From positions 1,021,061 to 1,085,060 of the forward strand of contig NZ_JAGHKO010000001.1 of assembly GCF_017742245.1 (NCBI RefSeq): a stretch of DNA of 64,000 nt, read 5' to 3'. The notes beneath the pieces were generated by a model. That model did not search any database and was not told the DNA's origin. It saw only the letters and a program-made list of their open reading frames with translations. Below are positions 47,466 through 56,064 of this stretch, in pieces; the stretch's first letter is position 1, and the number at the start of each line of letters is the position of its first letter. The translations under genes were made by a program, and so were the position numbers. Source of the DNA: Niastella soli (GTDB taxonomy: Bacteria > Bacteroidota > Bacteroidia > Chitinophagales > Chitinophagaceae).

Positions 47466-50456
47466 TTATAAAGAGAAACTAAGCCCGAGAAGGAAAGTCC
47501 TTTGCGTGGGATAGCCGATATAGTCTATCGCCAGGGAAGGAATGCCGTTCAATGCTTTATCCACATTTACTTCGGGATCGAATCCTTTATAATTTGATAT
47601 TACAAATACGTTGTTAACCGAGAAAGTAACATTGAGGTTCTTTATTTTGGACACATCGCCAAATGCATACCGCAGCGATGCGTTATGAAGTTTAAGATAG
47701 CTGCCATTTTCCAGGAAACGGGTAGAGGTAGTGATAGGATTGGCTGGGCTTTCTGAAGTAGTTACCAGTCCTGAAGCAATGTTTCTACCACCAATAATAT
47801 TGGAAATGTTCAATACGCTCATGGCTGTATTGTTGTAGATCTTATAACCAAACTGGCCATGCGCACCCAGGTTCAGGTTCCATTTTTTGTATCTCAGGTC
47901 GGTACTGAATCCCATAAATGATTTTGGATTGGGATCGGCGACGAACTCAGGGATACCGCTGTTTTTATAGGTACCAATCCCGTCTTTATCAAATCCCTGA
48001 AATATGGGCAGATAATATACGTTAATGGGCTGATTATGCGCTATAGCCTGTGCATATGCGCCACTGGTACCCTGTCCATGCAATGCCCCCGTTAACAGGA
48101 AGGGCGTATTGCCTGCTGGCGGATAATCGAACCTGTTCTTTAAGAAAGTAATGTTTCCATTGGCGCTCCAGGTAAAGTCTTTGCCGCTAATAATGTCGGC
48201 ACCCAGAGAGAATTCCACGCCATAATTTTTTACAAAGGCGCCGCTATAGTTGTAGAATAACGTTCCGCCCAAACCCGTTGGTTGTGCTACTGGCGTAAGA
48301 ATGATGGGATCAGTTGTTTTCTTATTGAAGTAATCGATTGTACCCCATATGCGGCCCTTTAACAGGGTAAAGTCAATACCCGCATTGATCGCCTTTACCG
48401 TTTCCCATTTTAATTTATCGTTGCCAAAGTGTACCGTTTGAAGTGACCCGTTGCTCGTATACCGGTATACGGTCTGCGCAGCATCTGCCGTAAATTCCTG
48501 GTTACCGGTCTCTCCATAACCCACGCGCAGTTTTAAATTATCCACTATACCGTTGTCCTTCATGAAATCTTCGTTGCTTATGGTCCAGGCTGCCGCTACA
48601 GAAGGGAACCATCCATATTTATTGCTCTTACCAAACTTGCTCGATCCATCGGACCGGATTGTACCAGTAAGTGAGTATTTATCGTGGAAGTTCAGGATAG
48701 CTCTTGCAAAAGTACTTTGCAGTTCAACAGTAGGGTCCTTGAAGGCGCTGGACCGCAGATTCGCCTGCTTTCCATCCTGCATATTGTCGTAGTAGTGAAT
48801 ACCGGTACGTGACTGTTCTGTCAGGTTGTAATTGAACCCATACACATACTGATTGTTGTTCGAAAAGTTTGTTTTCCAGTATTCATACCCCACCACTGCA
48901 TTAAGAGAAAGGTCCTGGGCGATCTCCTTATTAAAGTTGAGCGTATGTGTTATTGTTTGTGAGAACAATTTGCCATTGGCCGTATATGCCAGCCCATTAT
49001 CCGGAGCGTCGCCGCCAATCCGTTTGATCCAACCCTGGATCTCGGTATTACGATCACCTACACCGTAGTTTACTCCATACAAAAACCGGTACTCGAGCCA
49101 ATCAGCGAATTTATAGCCTGCACTGAAATTACCCAGTAAAGTAGTTGTATTAGTTTTGTCGTTGTAGGCATCTGATAGGGCCAGTGGATTGGCCTGTCCA
49201 CTCTGATTCGTTTGATTATAAGTTCCATCCTTATTATATAAAGTAAGGGTAGGGTTCCAGATCAGGGCCAGCGAGATCAGGTTACCGTTGCTACCGGCAT
49301 CTTGTGAAATGGGTGCAATTTTTTCAGCTACATTGGCAGCAGTGGCACTGAAATCGAGACTTATTCTTTTATCCCAGAATTTATACTGACCATTAAAGTT
49401 GGCTACATATTTTTTCAGGTTGGTCTTTAAAATAATACCATCCTGGTTGCCCATAAAAAAAGAAGCCCTGTATTTACCATTGTCATTGCCCCCACTTAAA
49501 GCCAGGGAGTAGTTTTGGGTGTAGGCATTATTCCGGATAATTTTATCAAATGCATTAACGTTTGCACCCGAGTCGGTATTAGGCGCATTATATTGTGCAA
49601 TGGCCGCCTTGTAACCACCTGCATCCAGCACATCTATTTTACGCATTTCATCGCTGATACCCACGTTTGCATTTACATCGACCTTGCCTGCGCCCATGGC
49701 GCCTTTTTTAGTAGTTATTAAAACTACTCCATTGGCGCCGCGCGCCCCATAAATGGCCGATGCAGATGCATCTTTTAATACTTGTATATCAGAAATTTCA
49801 TTAGGGTTGATAAAGGTTAACGGGTCACTGGGAGGAGAAGTTCCCACTGAGTTGGAGGTAAAACCAGGCCGGGGTGTGCGGCCATCCAGTGCAATACCAT
49901 CTACCACATACAGCGGTGTATTACCCGAACGGATAGAATTGTTACCCCTGATCTTTACAACGGCCAGGCCACCGGGCTGACCGCTACTGTTAGTTATTTG
50001 CAACCCGGGAACTTTACCCTGCAATAACTGCTCAGGAGAGTTGATCTGGCCTCTGTTAAACTCTTTTGCTGAAACGGAGGCTACCGAACCGGTAATATCC
50101 CTTCTTTTAGCGGTACCGTACCCAACCACAACCACCTCGTTCAAGCTGGTGTTGCTTTCTTCCAGTTTAACTTCAACAGCGGTCATTGTTGAAACGTCTA
50201 CGTCGATTGTTGTAAAGCCTACGGCACTAACAGTTAGCGCTTTGGTTGCTTCCGGAACTGCTAGCCTGAAGATGCCTTCAGAATTGGTAGTAGTTCCGCC
50301 TTTGGAACCTTTAATAACAACAGAAGCGCCAACAATGCCGGCACCTTTGCTGTCTTTGATACTACCCGTAATTTGTTTTGTTTGAGAATAAACGGCGAGA
50401 GAATACATGACAGTCAGTAAAGGCAGTACTGCCTTTAGCAATCGTTTTGAGGGCAT
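47466..50456 (-). CDS. SusC/RagA-family TonB-dependent outer-membrane transporter
   Basis: The 996-residue protein has a signal peptide (~1-24), a carboxypeptidase-regulatory-like domain (ITGSIKDSKGAGIVGASVVIKGSKGGTTTNSEGIFRLAVP), the plug (YGTAKRRDITGSVASVSAKEFNRG, then QLLQGKVPGLQITNSSGQPGG...KIRGNNSIRSGNTPLYVVDGI and ISDIQVLKDASASAIYGARGANGVVLITTKKG) and a long barrel. It imports its ligand with energy from TonB. The promoter at 50483-50512 contains a palindromic operator. Some SusC proteins have ~1000 residues, as here. Confidence 0.97.
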   Translation of the reverse strand: MPSKRLLKAVLPLLTVMYSLAVYSQTKQITGSIKDSKGAGIVGASVVIKGSKGGTTTNSEGIFRLAVPEATKALTVSAVGFTTIDVDVSTMTAVEVKLEESNTSLNEVVVVGYGTAKRRDITGSVASVSAKEFNRGQINSPEQLLQGKVPGLQITNSSGQPGGLAVVKIRGNNSIRSGNTPLYVVDGIALDGRTPRPGFTSNSVGTSPPSDPLTFINPNEISDIQVLKDASASAIYGARGANGVVLITTKKGAMGAGKVDVNANVGISDEMRKIDVLDAGGYKAAIAQYNAPNTDSGANVNAFDKIIRNNAYTQNYSLALSGGNDNGKYRASFFMGNQDGIILKTNLKKYVANFNGQYKFWDKRISLDFSATAANVAEKIAPISQDAGSNGNLISLALIWNPTLTLYNKDGTYNQTNQSGQANPLALSDAYNDKTNTTTLLGNFSAGYKFADWLEYRFLYGVNYGVGDRNTEIQGWIKRIGGDAPDNGLAYTANGKLFSQTITHTLNFNKEIAQDLSLNAVVGYEYWKTNFSNNNQYVYGFNYNLTEQSRTGIHYYDNMQDGKQANLRSSAFKDPTVELQSTFARAILNFHDKYSLTGTIRSDGSSKFGKSNKYGWFPSVAAAWTISNEDFMKDNGIVDNLKLRVGYGETGNQEFTADAAQTVYRYTSNGSLQTVHFGNDKLKWETVKAINAGIDFTLLKGRIWGTIDYFNKKTTDPIILTPVAQPTGLGGTLFYNYSGAFVKNYGVEFSLGADIISGKDFTWSANGNITFLKNRFDYPPAGNTPFLLTGALHGQGTSGAYAQAIAHNQPINVYYLPIFQGFDKDGIGTYKNSGIPEFVADPNPKSFMGFSTDLRYKKWNLNLGAHGQFGYKIYNNTAMSVLNISNIIGGRNIASGLVTTSESPANPITTSTRFLENGSYLKLHNASLRYAFGDVSKIKNLNVTFSVNNVFVISNYKGFDPEVNVDKALNGIPSLAIDYIGYPTQRTFLLGLSFSL

Positions 50457-50482
50457 AATAGAAGTAGTTATTGGTTAAGAAA

Positions 50483-50512
50483 CAATGATACCAATGTGTA
50501 ACCTATACACAA
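50483..50512 (-). promoter_or_regulatory. susC promoter
   Basis: On the minus strand TTG (50510-50512) and TATCATTG (50483-50490; consensus TAnnTTTG with one mismatch) are 19 bp apart. The start codon lies about 20 nt downstream of the expected start. Confidence 0.6.
50495..50511. promoter_or_regulatory. Palindromic operator TGTGTA-N5-TACACA
   Basis: The perfect 6+6 palindrome TGTGTAACCTATACACA sits inside the spacer of the susC promoter. A bound regulator would block RNA polymerase. The adjacent NUDIX-type regulator is the obvious candidate. Confidence 0.6.
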
Positions 50513-50767
50513 TTATACTTAATTTCTTAGATTCCAAAAAATAAAACAAGCTCCGCTCAATGCTTCACAAAAACTTAATTGCTACAGAATACTGCCTTAC
50601 TGCAAGAAGATATGATCCGGGAACATGGCCTGGGACGCAGGCTTTCATGTACCAGATTGCATGGTAAGATTAGCGTGACTCTCTTAAATAGACAGTCACA
50701 ACATTAAAATGCTGCTTTATAGCCCAATTTTAAATAAGAAATGTTTTTTATGTTAACCGGGGAGGGG
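50513..50767. other. Intergenic region between regulator and susC
   Basis: AT-rich, without a gene or further clear palindrome beyond the operator at its left border. Confidence 0.4.
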
Positions 50768-51487
50768 TTATACCGGCATGGGGGTTTGGGTTTTCTTACC
50801 GTTAGAGAACCGGGTAGCGTTAAACCGGTAGAGTTTGCCCGGACGGTGGGGAACATCCTGTTCCAGTTCATTCATATCTTCTAACCAGTTCATTAAGAAG
50901 AACTTCTTCCTGAAGTTGCGACGGTCCATTTTTACGCCGAGGATGGCTTCGTACAGGTTTTGCAACTCCCGGAGCGAGAACTTTTCAGGTAATAAATTGA
51001 AAACAATGGGGTGCTCTTCAATTTTTGATTGCAGTCTTTGCAAACAGGTATCCAGAATGGTCTTATGGTCGAACGCCAGTGTATTGATCTCATTTACCGG
51101 ATGCCAGTGCAACTCATTGTCGCCAAGCATGGGTTGATGATCTTTGATATTGATCAGCGAATAATAGGCGGTACTGATCACCCGTCCGGCAGGGTGGCGG
51201 CTTACCTCGCCAAAAGTAAACACCTGTTCAAGGTATACATCATCAAGACCTGTACGATCTTTCAATACCCGGTAGGAGGCGCTTTCAAGATTTTCATCGG
51301 GGCGCACCAGGTCGCCCAATAACGACCACTGGTTATTGAATTCTTCCAGGTCTGATTTAATGAGTAATACTTTCAGCTCGTTTTTATCGAAACCGAAAAT
51401 TACACAGTCAACCGAAATTGCTATCTGAAAAAACTCGCGGTCTTCAGATCTTAATTGTTGAATGGTTCTTTGCAATGCTGTTCCCAT
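50768..51487 (-). CDS. NUDIX-type sugar-responsive transcriptional regulator (AraR/NrtR family)
   Basis: The 239-residue protein has a NUDIX-like N-terminus (VDCVIFGFDKNELKVLLIKSDLEEFNNQWSLLGDLVRPDENLESASYRVLKDRTGL) followed by a C-terminal winged-helix region (LPEKFSLRELQNLYEAILGVKMDRRNFRKKFF). The NUDIX box is degenerate: the E-x-R-E-x-x-E-E glutamates are replaced (LESASYRVLKDRTG), as in sugar-binding regulators that lost hydrolase activity. It is encoded just upstream of susC on the same strand, with the palindrome of the susC promoter as its probable target. A repressor or activator role is inferred. Confidence 0.85.
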   Translation of the reverse strand: MGTALQRTIQQLRSEDREFFQIAISVDCVIFGFDKNELKVLLIKSDLEEFNNQWSLLGDLVRPDENLESASYRVLKDRTGLDDVYLEQVFTFGEVSRHPAGRVISTAYYSLINIKDHQPMLGDNELHWHPVNEINTLAFDHKTILDTCLQRLQSKIEEHPIVFNLLPEKFSLRELQNLYEAILGVKMDRRNFRKKFFLMNWLEDMNELEQDVPHRPGKLYRFNATRFSNGKKTQTPMPV

Positions 51488-51999
51488 GGCTAATAGCAGA
51501 TTGTCAGGGTTAAGAAATAGGTGATATAAACATAAAACCTGTCATGAAATTTATAACAGGCAGGTTTGGAAATTTTAGCAAATCACACTTAACCGGTAAA
51601 GAAGTCTATTGGCACGCAATTGCATTGTCAATTGCAAAATCAAGCGGGACGCGCCCGCAAGCCGGTTATTATTATTACTGGTAAAGATATATTGATTGTT
51701 TCACTCCCGAACGCTTCCAGATTTTTTCCTCCATTTTTTGACCATCATCATGTTTCAAATACCATACCTGTTTGCAAAAGCGTACAATTGCCGCAACTCA
51801 TTGCCAGTTAATTAGTTTTATAACTGTTAAGGCTAAGGGGACAGTAGCCTTTTTTGAATAAAAGGGGCTATTTTGCCGTCGGATACGTATACAATAATTG
51901 ATATTTATCAAGACCGTAATCCTTAAAATGGTGACTAAAGGGCCTGTTTTCAAAACAGGGCATTGATTTAACTTCGCATAAAACAGTAATAACATATTT
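51488..51999. other. Long intergenic region with palindromes
   Basis: No gene is seen. Palindromes occur at 51616-51635 (GCAATTG-N6-CAATTGC) and 51943-51959 (CCTGTTTT-C-AAAACAGG), the latter 40 bp before ligA. Frames through here have no coding character. Confidence 0.45.
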
Positions 52000-54099
52000 A
52001 TGTATTCTCCCGACCAAACAAAAGCTTTGCAAAAGCTTACTACCGGTTTAATGGAACAGAACTCGCAAGGTCATATAACCGACAAGGACATTGAGACACT
52101 GCGGGATGTACTGCGTTTTCATGAACACCGGTATTACATTATGAACGACCCGCTGGTTGCCGATTTCGAATACGACCAATTATATAAGGCACTCGAAAAG
52201 CTGGAAAAGGAGAACCCTGCTTTGCGTACACCCGATTCGCCTACCCAGCGGGTGGCCAAAGAGCTTACCAAGGACTTTCCAACGGTATCGCACCTGGTGC
52301 CGATGTTATCGCTCGACAATTCCTATAATGCCGATGACCTTATTGACTTTGACCGCCGGGCAAGAGAACTGGCAAAAGTGGAGGAATTGGAGTATTGCGT
52401 TGAACCAAAGTTCGATGGGGCCAGCATTTCCCTCATATTTGAAAAAGACATGCTGGCACGTGGTGCCACCCGGGGTAATGGGGTACAGGGTGATGATATT
52501 ACGACCAACATAAAACAGATCAGAACGATCCCTTTGTCGGCAGCCATCTCAAAATATGGACTTGAGCAAATAGAGATCAGGGGAGAAGTGTTAATGAGCA
52601 AACAAAATTTCAAAAAGTATAATGATCAACTGGCTGAACAAAACCTGGCACCATTGGCCAACCCCCGAAATGCAGCAGCCGGCGCTTTGCGCATAAAAGA
52701 CCCAAAGGAGGTGAGTAAGCGAAACCTGGAAGCATTCTTATATCAGGTCAGCCATTATACCCAATTACCAGGCAAAGAGGTGGACCCCATTGTGAACACC
52801 CACAGCGGTTGTCTGAATATGTTATGGGACCTTGGGTTCCGCAGTCCGGTAAAGGAAAAGAAGGTGTTGAAAGGGATAGAAGCTGTTATTGCCTATTGTA
52901 ATGAATTTGAACAACAACGCGACGACCTGCCATATGAGATCGACGGCATGGTGATAAAGGTGAATGATATTCACCAACAGGAAGCGCTGGGTATGACCAC
53001 CCATCATCCCCGCTGGGCCATTGCTTATAAATTCAAGGCTCGCCAGGCTACCAGTAAATTACGGGCAGTTGAATTTCAGGTTGGCCGTACCGGTTCGGTT
53101 ACGCCTGTGGCCAAGATAGACCCCGTACCAATCGGTGGCGTTACAGTGGGTTCTGTATCATTGTTTAATGAAGAAGTGATCAAAGACAAAGACCTTATGA
53201 TCGGTGATACCGTATTGGTTGAGCGGGCTGGCGATGTGATCCCTTACATTGTTAAATCATTGCCCGAGTTGAGGAATGGCACTGAACAGCAGATCGTGTT
53301 CCCAACCACATGCCCTGTATGTGGAGATAAACTGGAGAAGCCCGAAGAAGAAGCTGTTTGGCGCTGCAGCAACATCAACTGTGAAGCCCAGGTGGTGGAA
53401 CGGATCATTCACTTCACCGCCAAAGATGCCATGGACATCAGAGGCCTGGGGGAAGCCAATATTCGTAAGTTTTATTCGTTAGGTTTCCTTAAAGACGTAC
53501 CTGGCATTTATGAGCTGCCTTTTGATAAAATTGGTACGTTAGAAGGATTTGGCAAAAAGAGCATTACCAACCTGCAAACAGCCATTGAAACATCAAAAGC
53601 CCAGCCTATACACCGACTGATATTTGCCCTGGGTATCCGTTATGTAGGTGAAACAACAGCAAAAACGCTTGCCCATGAGGTTAAGCACTTGTTAGATCTA
53701 AAGGATTACTCGCTCGAAGAACTGCAAAACCTTGAGGATATTGGGCCAAAGGTGGCTGGCAGTGTTCATCAATTTTTCCAAAATCTGGACAATATAGCAA
53801 CCCTGCAAAAGCTTGAACAGTTGGGACTGAAGCTTAAAAACGACAAAAAAGACCTGGTAACCGGAGGCAACCTGAGCGGTCAAACGTTTTTATTTACAGG
53901 CACCTTGCCCACGCTCAAGCGAAGTGATGCGGAAGCGATGGTTGAAACTAACGGAGGCAAGCTGCTGAGCAGCGTTAGCGCCAATTTAACCTATCTGGTA
54001 GCGGGAGAAGAGGCAGGAAGTAAGCTCGAAAAGGCCAAAAAGATAACCTCAATCAAGATTATAACCGAAGCCGAATTCCTGTCCCTTATACATCATTGA
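52000..54099 (+). CDS. ligA: NAD-dependent DNA ligase
   Basis: The 699-residue protein has all LigA parts: the Ia domain HEHRYYIMNDPLVADFEYDQL, catalytic lysine K137 in EPKFDGASISLIF, ATRGNGVQGDDITTNIKQIRTIP, the OB fold (VGRTGSVTPVAKIDPVPIGGVTVGSVSLFN), the zinc motif CPVCGDKLEKPEEEAVWRCSNINC, helix-hairpin-helix repeats and the C-terminal BRCT domain (~625-699, FTGTLPTLKRSDAEAMVETNGGKL). It seals nicks in replication and repair. It is monocistronic. Confidence 0.97.
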   Translation: MYSPDQTKALQKLTTGLMEQNSQGHITDKDIETLRDVLRFHEHRYYIMNDPLVADFEYDQLYKALEKLEKENPALRTPDSPTQRVAKELTKDFPTVSHLVPMLSLDNSYNADDLIDFDRRARELAKVEELEYCVEPKFDGASISLIFEKDMLARGATRGNGVQGDDITTNIKQIRTIPLSAAISKYGLEQIEIRGEVLMSKQNFKKYNDQLAEQNLAPLANPRNAAAGALRIKDPKEVSKRNLEAFLYQVSHYTQLPGKEVDPIVNTHSGCLNMLWDLGFRSPVKEKKVLKGIEAVIAYCNEFEQQRDDLPYEIDGMVIKVNDIHQQEALGMTTHHPRWAIAYKFKARQATSKLRAVEFQVGRTGSVTPVAKIDPVPIGGVTVGSVSLFNEEVIKDKDLMIGDTVLVERAGDVIPYIVKSLPELRNGTEQQIVFPTTCPVCGDKLEKPEEEAVWRCSNINCEAQVVERIIHFTAKDAMDIRGLGEANIRKFYSLGFLKDVPGIYELPFDKIGTLEGFGKKSITNLQTAIETSKAQPIHRLIFALGIRYVGETTAKTLAHEVKHLLDLKDYSLEELQNLEDIGPKVAGSVHQFFQNLDNIATLQKLEQLGLKLKNDKKDLVTGGNLSGQTFLFTGTLPTLKRSDAEAMVETNGGKLLSSVSANLTYLVAGEEAGSKLEKAKKITSIKIITEAEFLSLIHH

Positions 54100-54167
54100 T
54101 ATGATTCTTATCAATTGTTTGAATTTCACATTTGTTTTTTTGTAACTTTAGCCAAAAGGAAAAGGCG

Positions 54168-54731
54168 ATGATAAAAAAACTCCCCAATGAGGTGTGGAAA
54201 CCACTGCAGTTTCCAGGCTGGAAACACCTCCGAAAAAAGTATGCGTTATCCTCTATGGGACGCATAGCCAGCTACACAGAAGACGTTGTTGAAGACGGTA
54301 AACTCCTTCAAGGTTCTTTAACTACCGGTTACAGAACATTGAATCTCCATCGTCCAGGCAACAACGGTACTTTGTACATTCACCGTGAGATTGCCCGGTT
54401 ATTTCTGAAAAAAGCTTCACTTAAAAACAAGTATGTGATTCACATCAATCACAATAAGCTTGACAACGCAGTGAAGAACCTGAAATGGGCTACACTGGAA
54501 GAAATGATTGAACATCAGCAACACAGCCCGGCCAAGATTGCCTACAAAAAAGTGCAGGCAAACCGCACCGAAGGGCTGAAGCTGAATGCGAAGCAGGTTC
54601 AAGGCATAAAAAAGATCCTCAACGACAAGAACCGGAAGATCACCATCAAAAAACTGGCGGAAAAATTTGGCGTCTCCGAGATGACCATGTACCGCATTAA
54701 GAGTGGTGAAAACTGGGGCCGGATCAAATAG
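54168..54731 (+). CDS. NUMOD4/HNH-type homing-endonuclease-like protein with C-terminal HTH
   Basis: The start is ATG 54168, where NUMOD4 begins (LPNEVWKPLQFPGWKHLRKKYALSSMGRIASY). The HNH-like part reads YIHREIARLFL then VIHINHNKLDNAVKNLKWAT. Compared with the usual N-H-I-D-G-N-K motif, the first His, one Asn and Lys remain but D and G are replaced by N and H, so nuclease activity is doubtful. Residues ~150-185 (KITIKKLAEKFGVSEMTMYRIKSGENW) form a resolvase-like HTH. It stands alone behind an AAAAGGAAAAGG ribosome-binding-like stretch. Confidence 0.85.
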   Translation: MIKKLPNEVWKPLQFPGWKHLRKKYALSSMGRIASYTEDVVEDGKLLQGSLTTGYRTLNLHRPGNNGTLYIHREIARLFLKKASLKNKYVIHINHNKLDNAVKNLKWATLEEMIEHQQHSPAKIAYKKVQANRTEGLKLNAKQVQGIKKILNDKNRKITIKKLAEKFGVSEMTMYRIKSGENWGRIK

Positions 54732-54757
54732 TGCCCGGTAATTGATGCAGACAAAAT

Positions 54758-54808
54758 AATAAGTGGTGTGACTGTAAAGGCTAGCTTTCACACCACTTAT
54801 TTTTTTTG
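54758..54808 (+). terminator. Rho-independent terminator
   Basis: A 14-bp stem AATAAGTGGTGTGA/TCACACCACTTATT is followed by T8. It ends the NUMOD4 gene. Confidence 0.9.
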
Positions 54809-55290
54809 GTCCTTCGACTCCGCTCAGGAGTGGTGAGTAGGCTCGCGATATTCGAACCGCACTTTGGCAGCCGACAGAGGGCAATCAGGAATCGATCTTG
54901 GCTCAGCCGAGAGCAGTCCTGAATCGGCAATCGGCAATTTGGGACTCGCGAAATTTGAGACTCACTTAATCGTGAAACGGGAAACGTGAAAAAAACAGGG
55001 CATCTCACTGCGTTCGATGCAATACCCCTTCGCTGCGCTCAGGAATACACTCACTACTGTTCAGACTAATAATTATCTTGCGGCGCCCAAATTCACTTCC
55101 TTCGGTCGCCGAAGCCTTGGCGTAGGTGACCTAATTCCTGTATTTCTCCCGTGTCAACCCCATCAACGTGTTAACCTGTCAACCCTGTCACCTTTCAACC
55201 CTATCAACTTCCCCTCGTCAACCTGTCAACCTTATCACCTCTATCAACTATTCCCTGATCAACTGGTCAACTCATCAACTTCCAATCCCT
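54809..55290. repeat. Repeat-rich spacer with dispersed word repeats
   Basis: It contains pieces shared with other spacers: CTACTGTTCAGACTAATAATTATCTTGCG (also near 31452-31483 with few changes), CGCCGAAGCCTTGGCG (inverted copy of the repeat at 10848) and many GTCAACCTGTCAACC-type words like those at 13266-13317. The open frame through it (from 55017) only precedes the next gene by chance. Confidence 0.7.
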
Positions 55291-55298
55291 TATCTTTG
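55291..55298 (+). promoter_or_regulatory. -7 element TATCTTTG
   Basis: It ends 3 nt before the ATG at 55302, implying a leaderless transcript. Confidence 0.6.
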
Positions 55299-55301
55299 CC
55301 T

Positions 55302-55976
55302 ATGCTACAATCCTCTACATTAAAATTTCTTAAAGACCTCTCCAAGAATAATAACAAGCCATGGTTCGATGCACATCGTAAACAATACGACGAAGCCAAA
55401 AAAGACTTTGAAACGTTTATTCAGGCTATTATCGATAAGCATGGTTTAAAAGATGAAACCATACGCGAACAGGAAGCTAAAAAATGTATGTTCCGTATTA
55501 ACCGCGATGTTCGCTTCTCAAAAGATAAATCTCCTTATAAAAACAATATGGGCGCCAGCATAAACCGCGGCGGCCGTAAATCAATCTTCGCCGGTTATTA
55601 TTTTCATCTGGAACCGGGCCAAAGTTTTGTAGGTGGCGGTATCTGGATGCCCATGCCCCCTGAGATGAAGAAGGTCAGACAGGAAATTGACTATTGCTTC
55701 GATGAGTTTAAGAAGATTGTGCAGACGAAAAAATTCACAACGGTTTATGGCGACCTGTACAAAGAAGAAGGCATTGGATTAAGCCGGGTACCACAAGGTT
55801 TCGAAAAAGACAATCCCGCCGCCGAATATTTAAAGTTGAAAAGCTGGATAGCCATGCAGTCTGTAAAAGACAGCGAGCTCACCGTTAAAAATCTTGTTAA
55901 GAAAACACTGGTTGCCTTTGAAACACTGCAGCCAATGATACAATTTGTCAATCGCGCGCTCGATACAGCTGAATAA
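55302..55976 (+). CDS. DUF2461 (TIGR02453) family protein
   Basis: ATG 55302 is chosen because TATCTTTG ends 3 nt before it and everything upstream is repeat. The product (224 residues) matches the TIGR02453 family: LKFLKDLSKNNNKPWFDAHRKQYDEAKKDFETFIQAII, RINRDVRFSKDKSPYKNNMGASIN, GYYFHLEPGQSFVGGGIWMP and KLKSWIAMQ. The family is widespread in Bacteroidota without an assigned reaction. A terminator with a 14-bp stem follows. Confidence 0.9.
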   Translation: MLQSSTLKFLKDLSKNNNKPWFDAHRKQYDEAKKDFETFIQAIIDKHGLKDETIREQEAKKCMFRINRDVRFSKDKSPYKNNMGASINRGGRKSIFAGYYFHLEPGQSFVGGGIWMPMPPEMKKVRQEIDYCFDEFKKIVQTKKFTTVYGDLYKEEGIGLSRVPQGFEKDNPAAEYLKLKSWIAMQSVKDSELTVKNLVKKTLVAFETLQPMIQFVNRALDTAE

Positions 55977-56002
55977 CGACGCTAAATGAAGCATGTCAAA
56001 TG

Positions 56003-56048
56003 AAAAATGAGGAATGAAAAAGTAACACCTTTAACATTCCTCATTTTT
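56003..56048. terminator. Bidirectional terminator
   Basis: A 14-bp stem AAAAATGAGGAATG/CATTCCTCATTTTT lies between the convergent DUF2461 gene and asd. A/T runs lie on both sides. Confidence 0.85.
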
Positions 56049-56064
56049 TATTTCTAATATCTTA

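Noticed and set aside
51608-51622. Sigma-54-like promoter TGGCACGCAATTGCA
   Set aside because: The spacing between the GG and GC elements is one base short and no gene in register follows.
55017-55301. N-terminal extension of the DUF2461 gene
   Set aside because: It is dispersed repeat sequence; the -7 box and the family N-terminus place the start at 55302.
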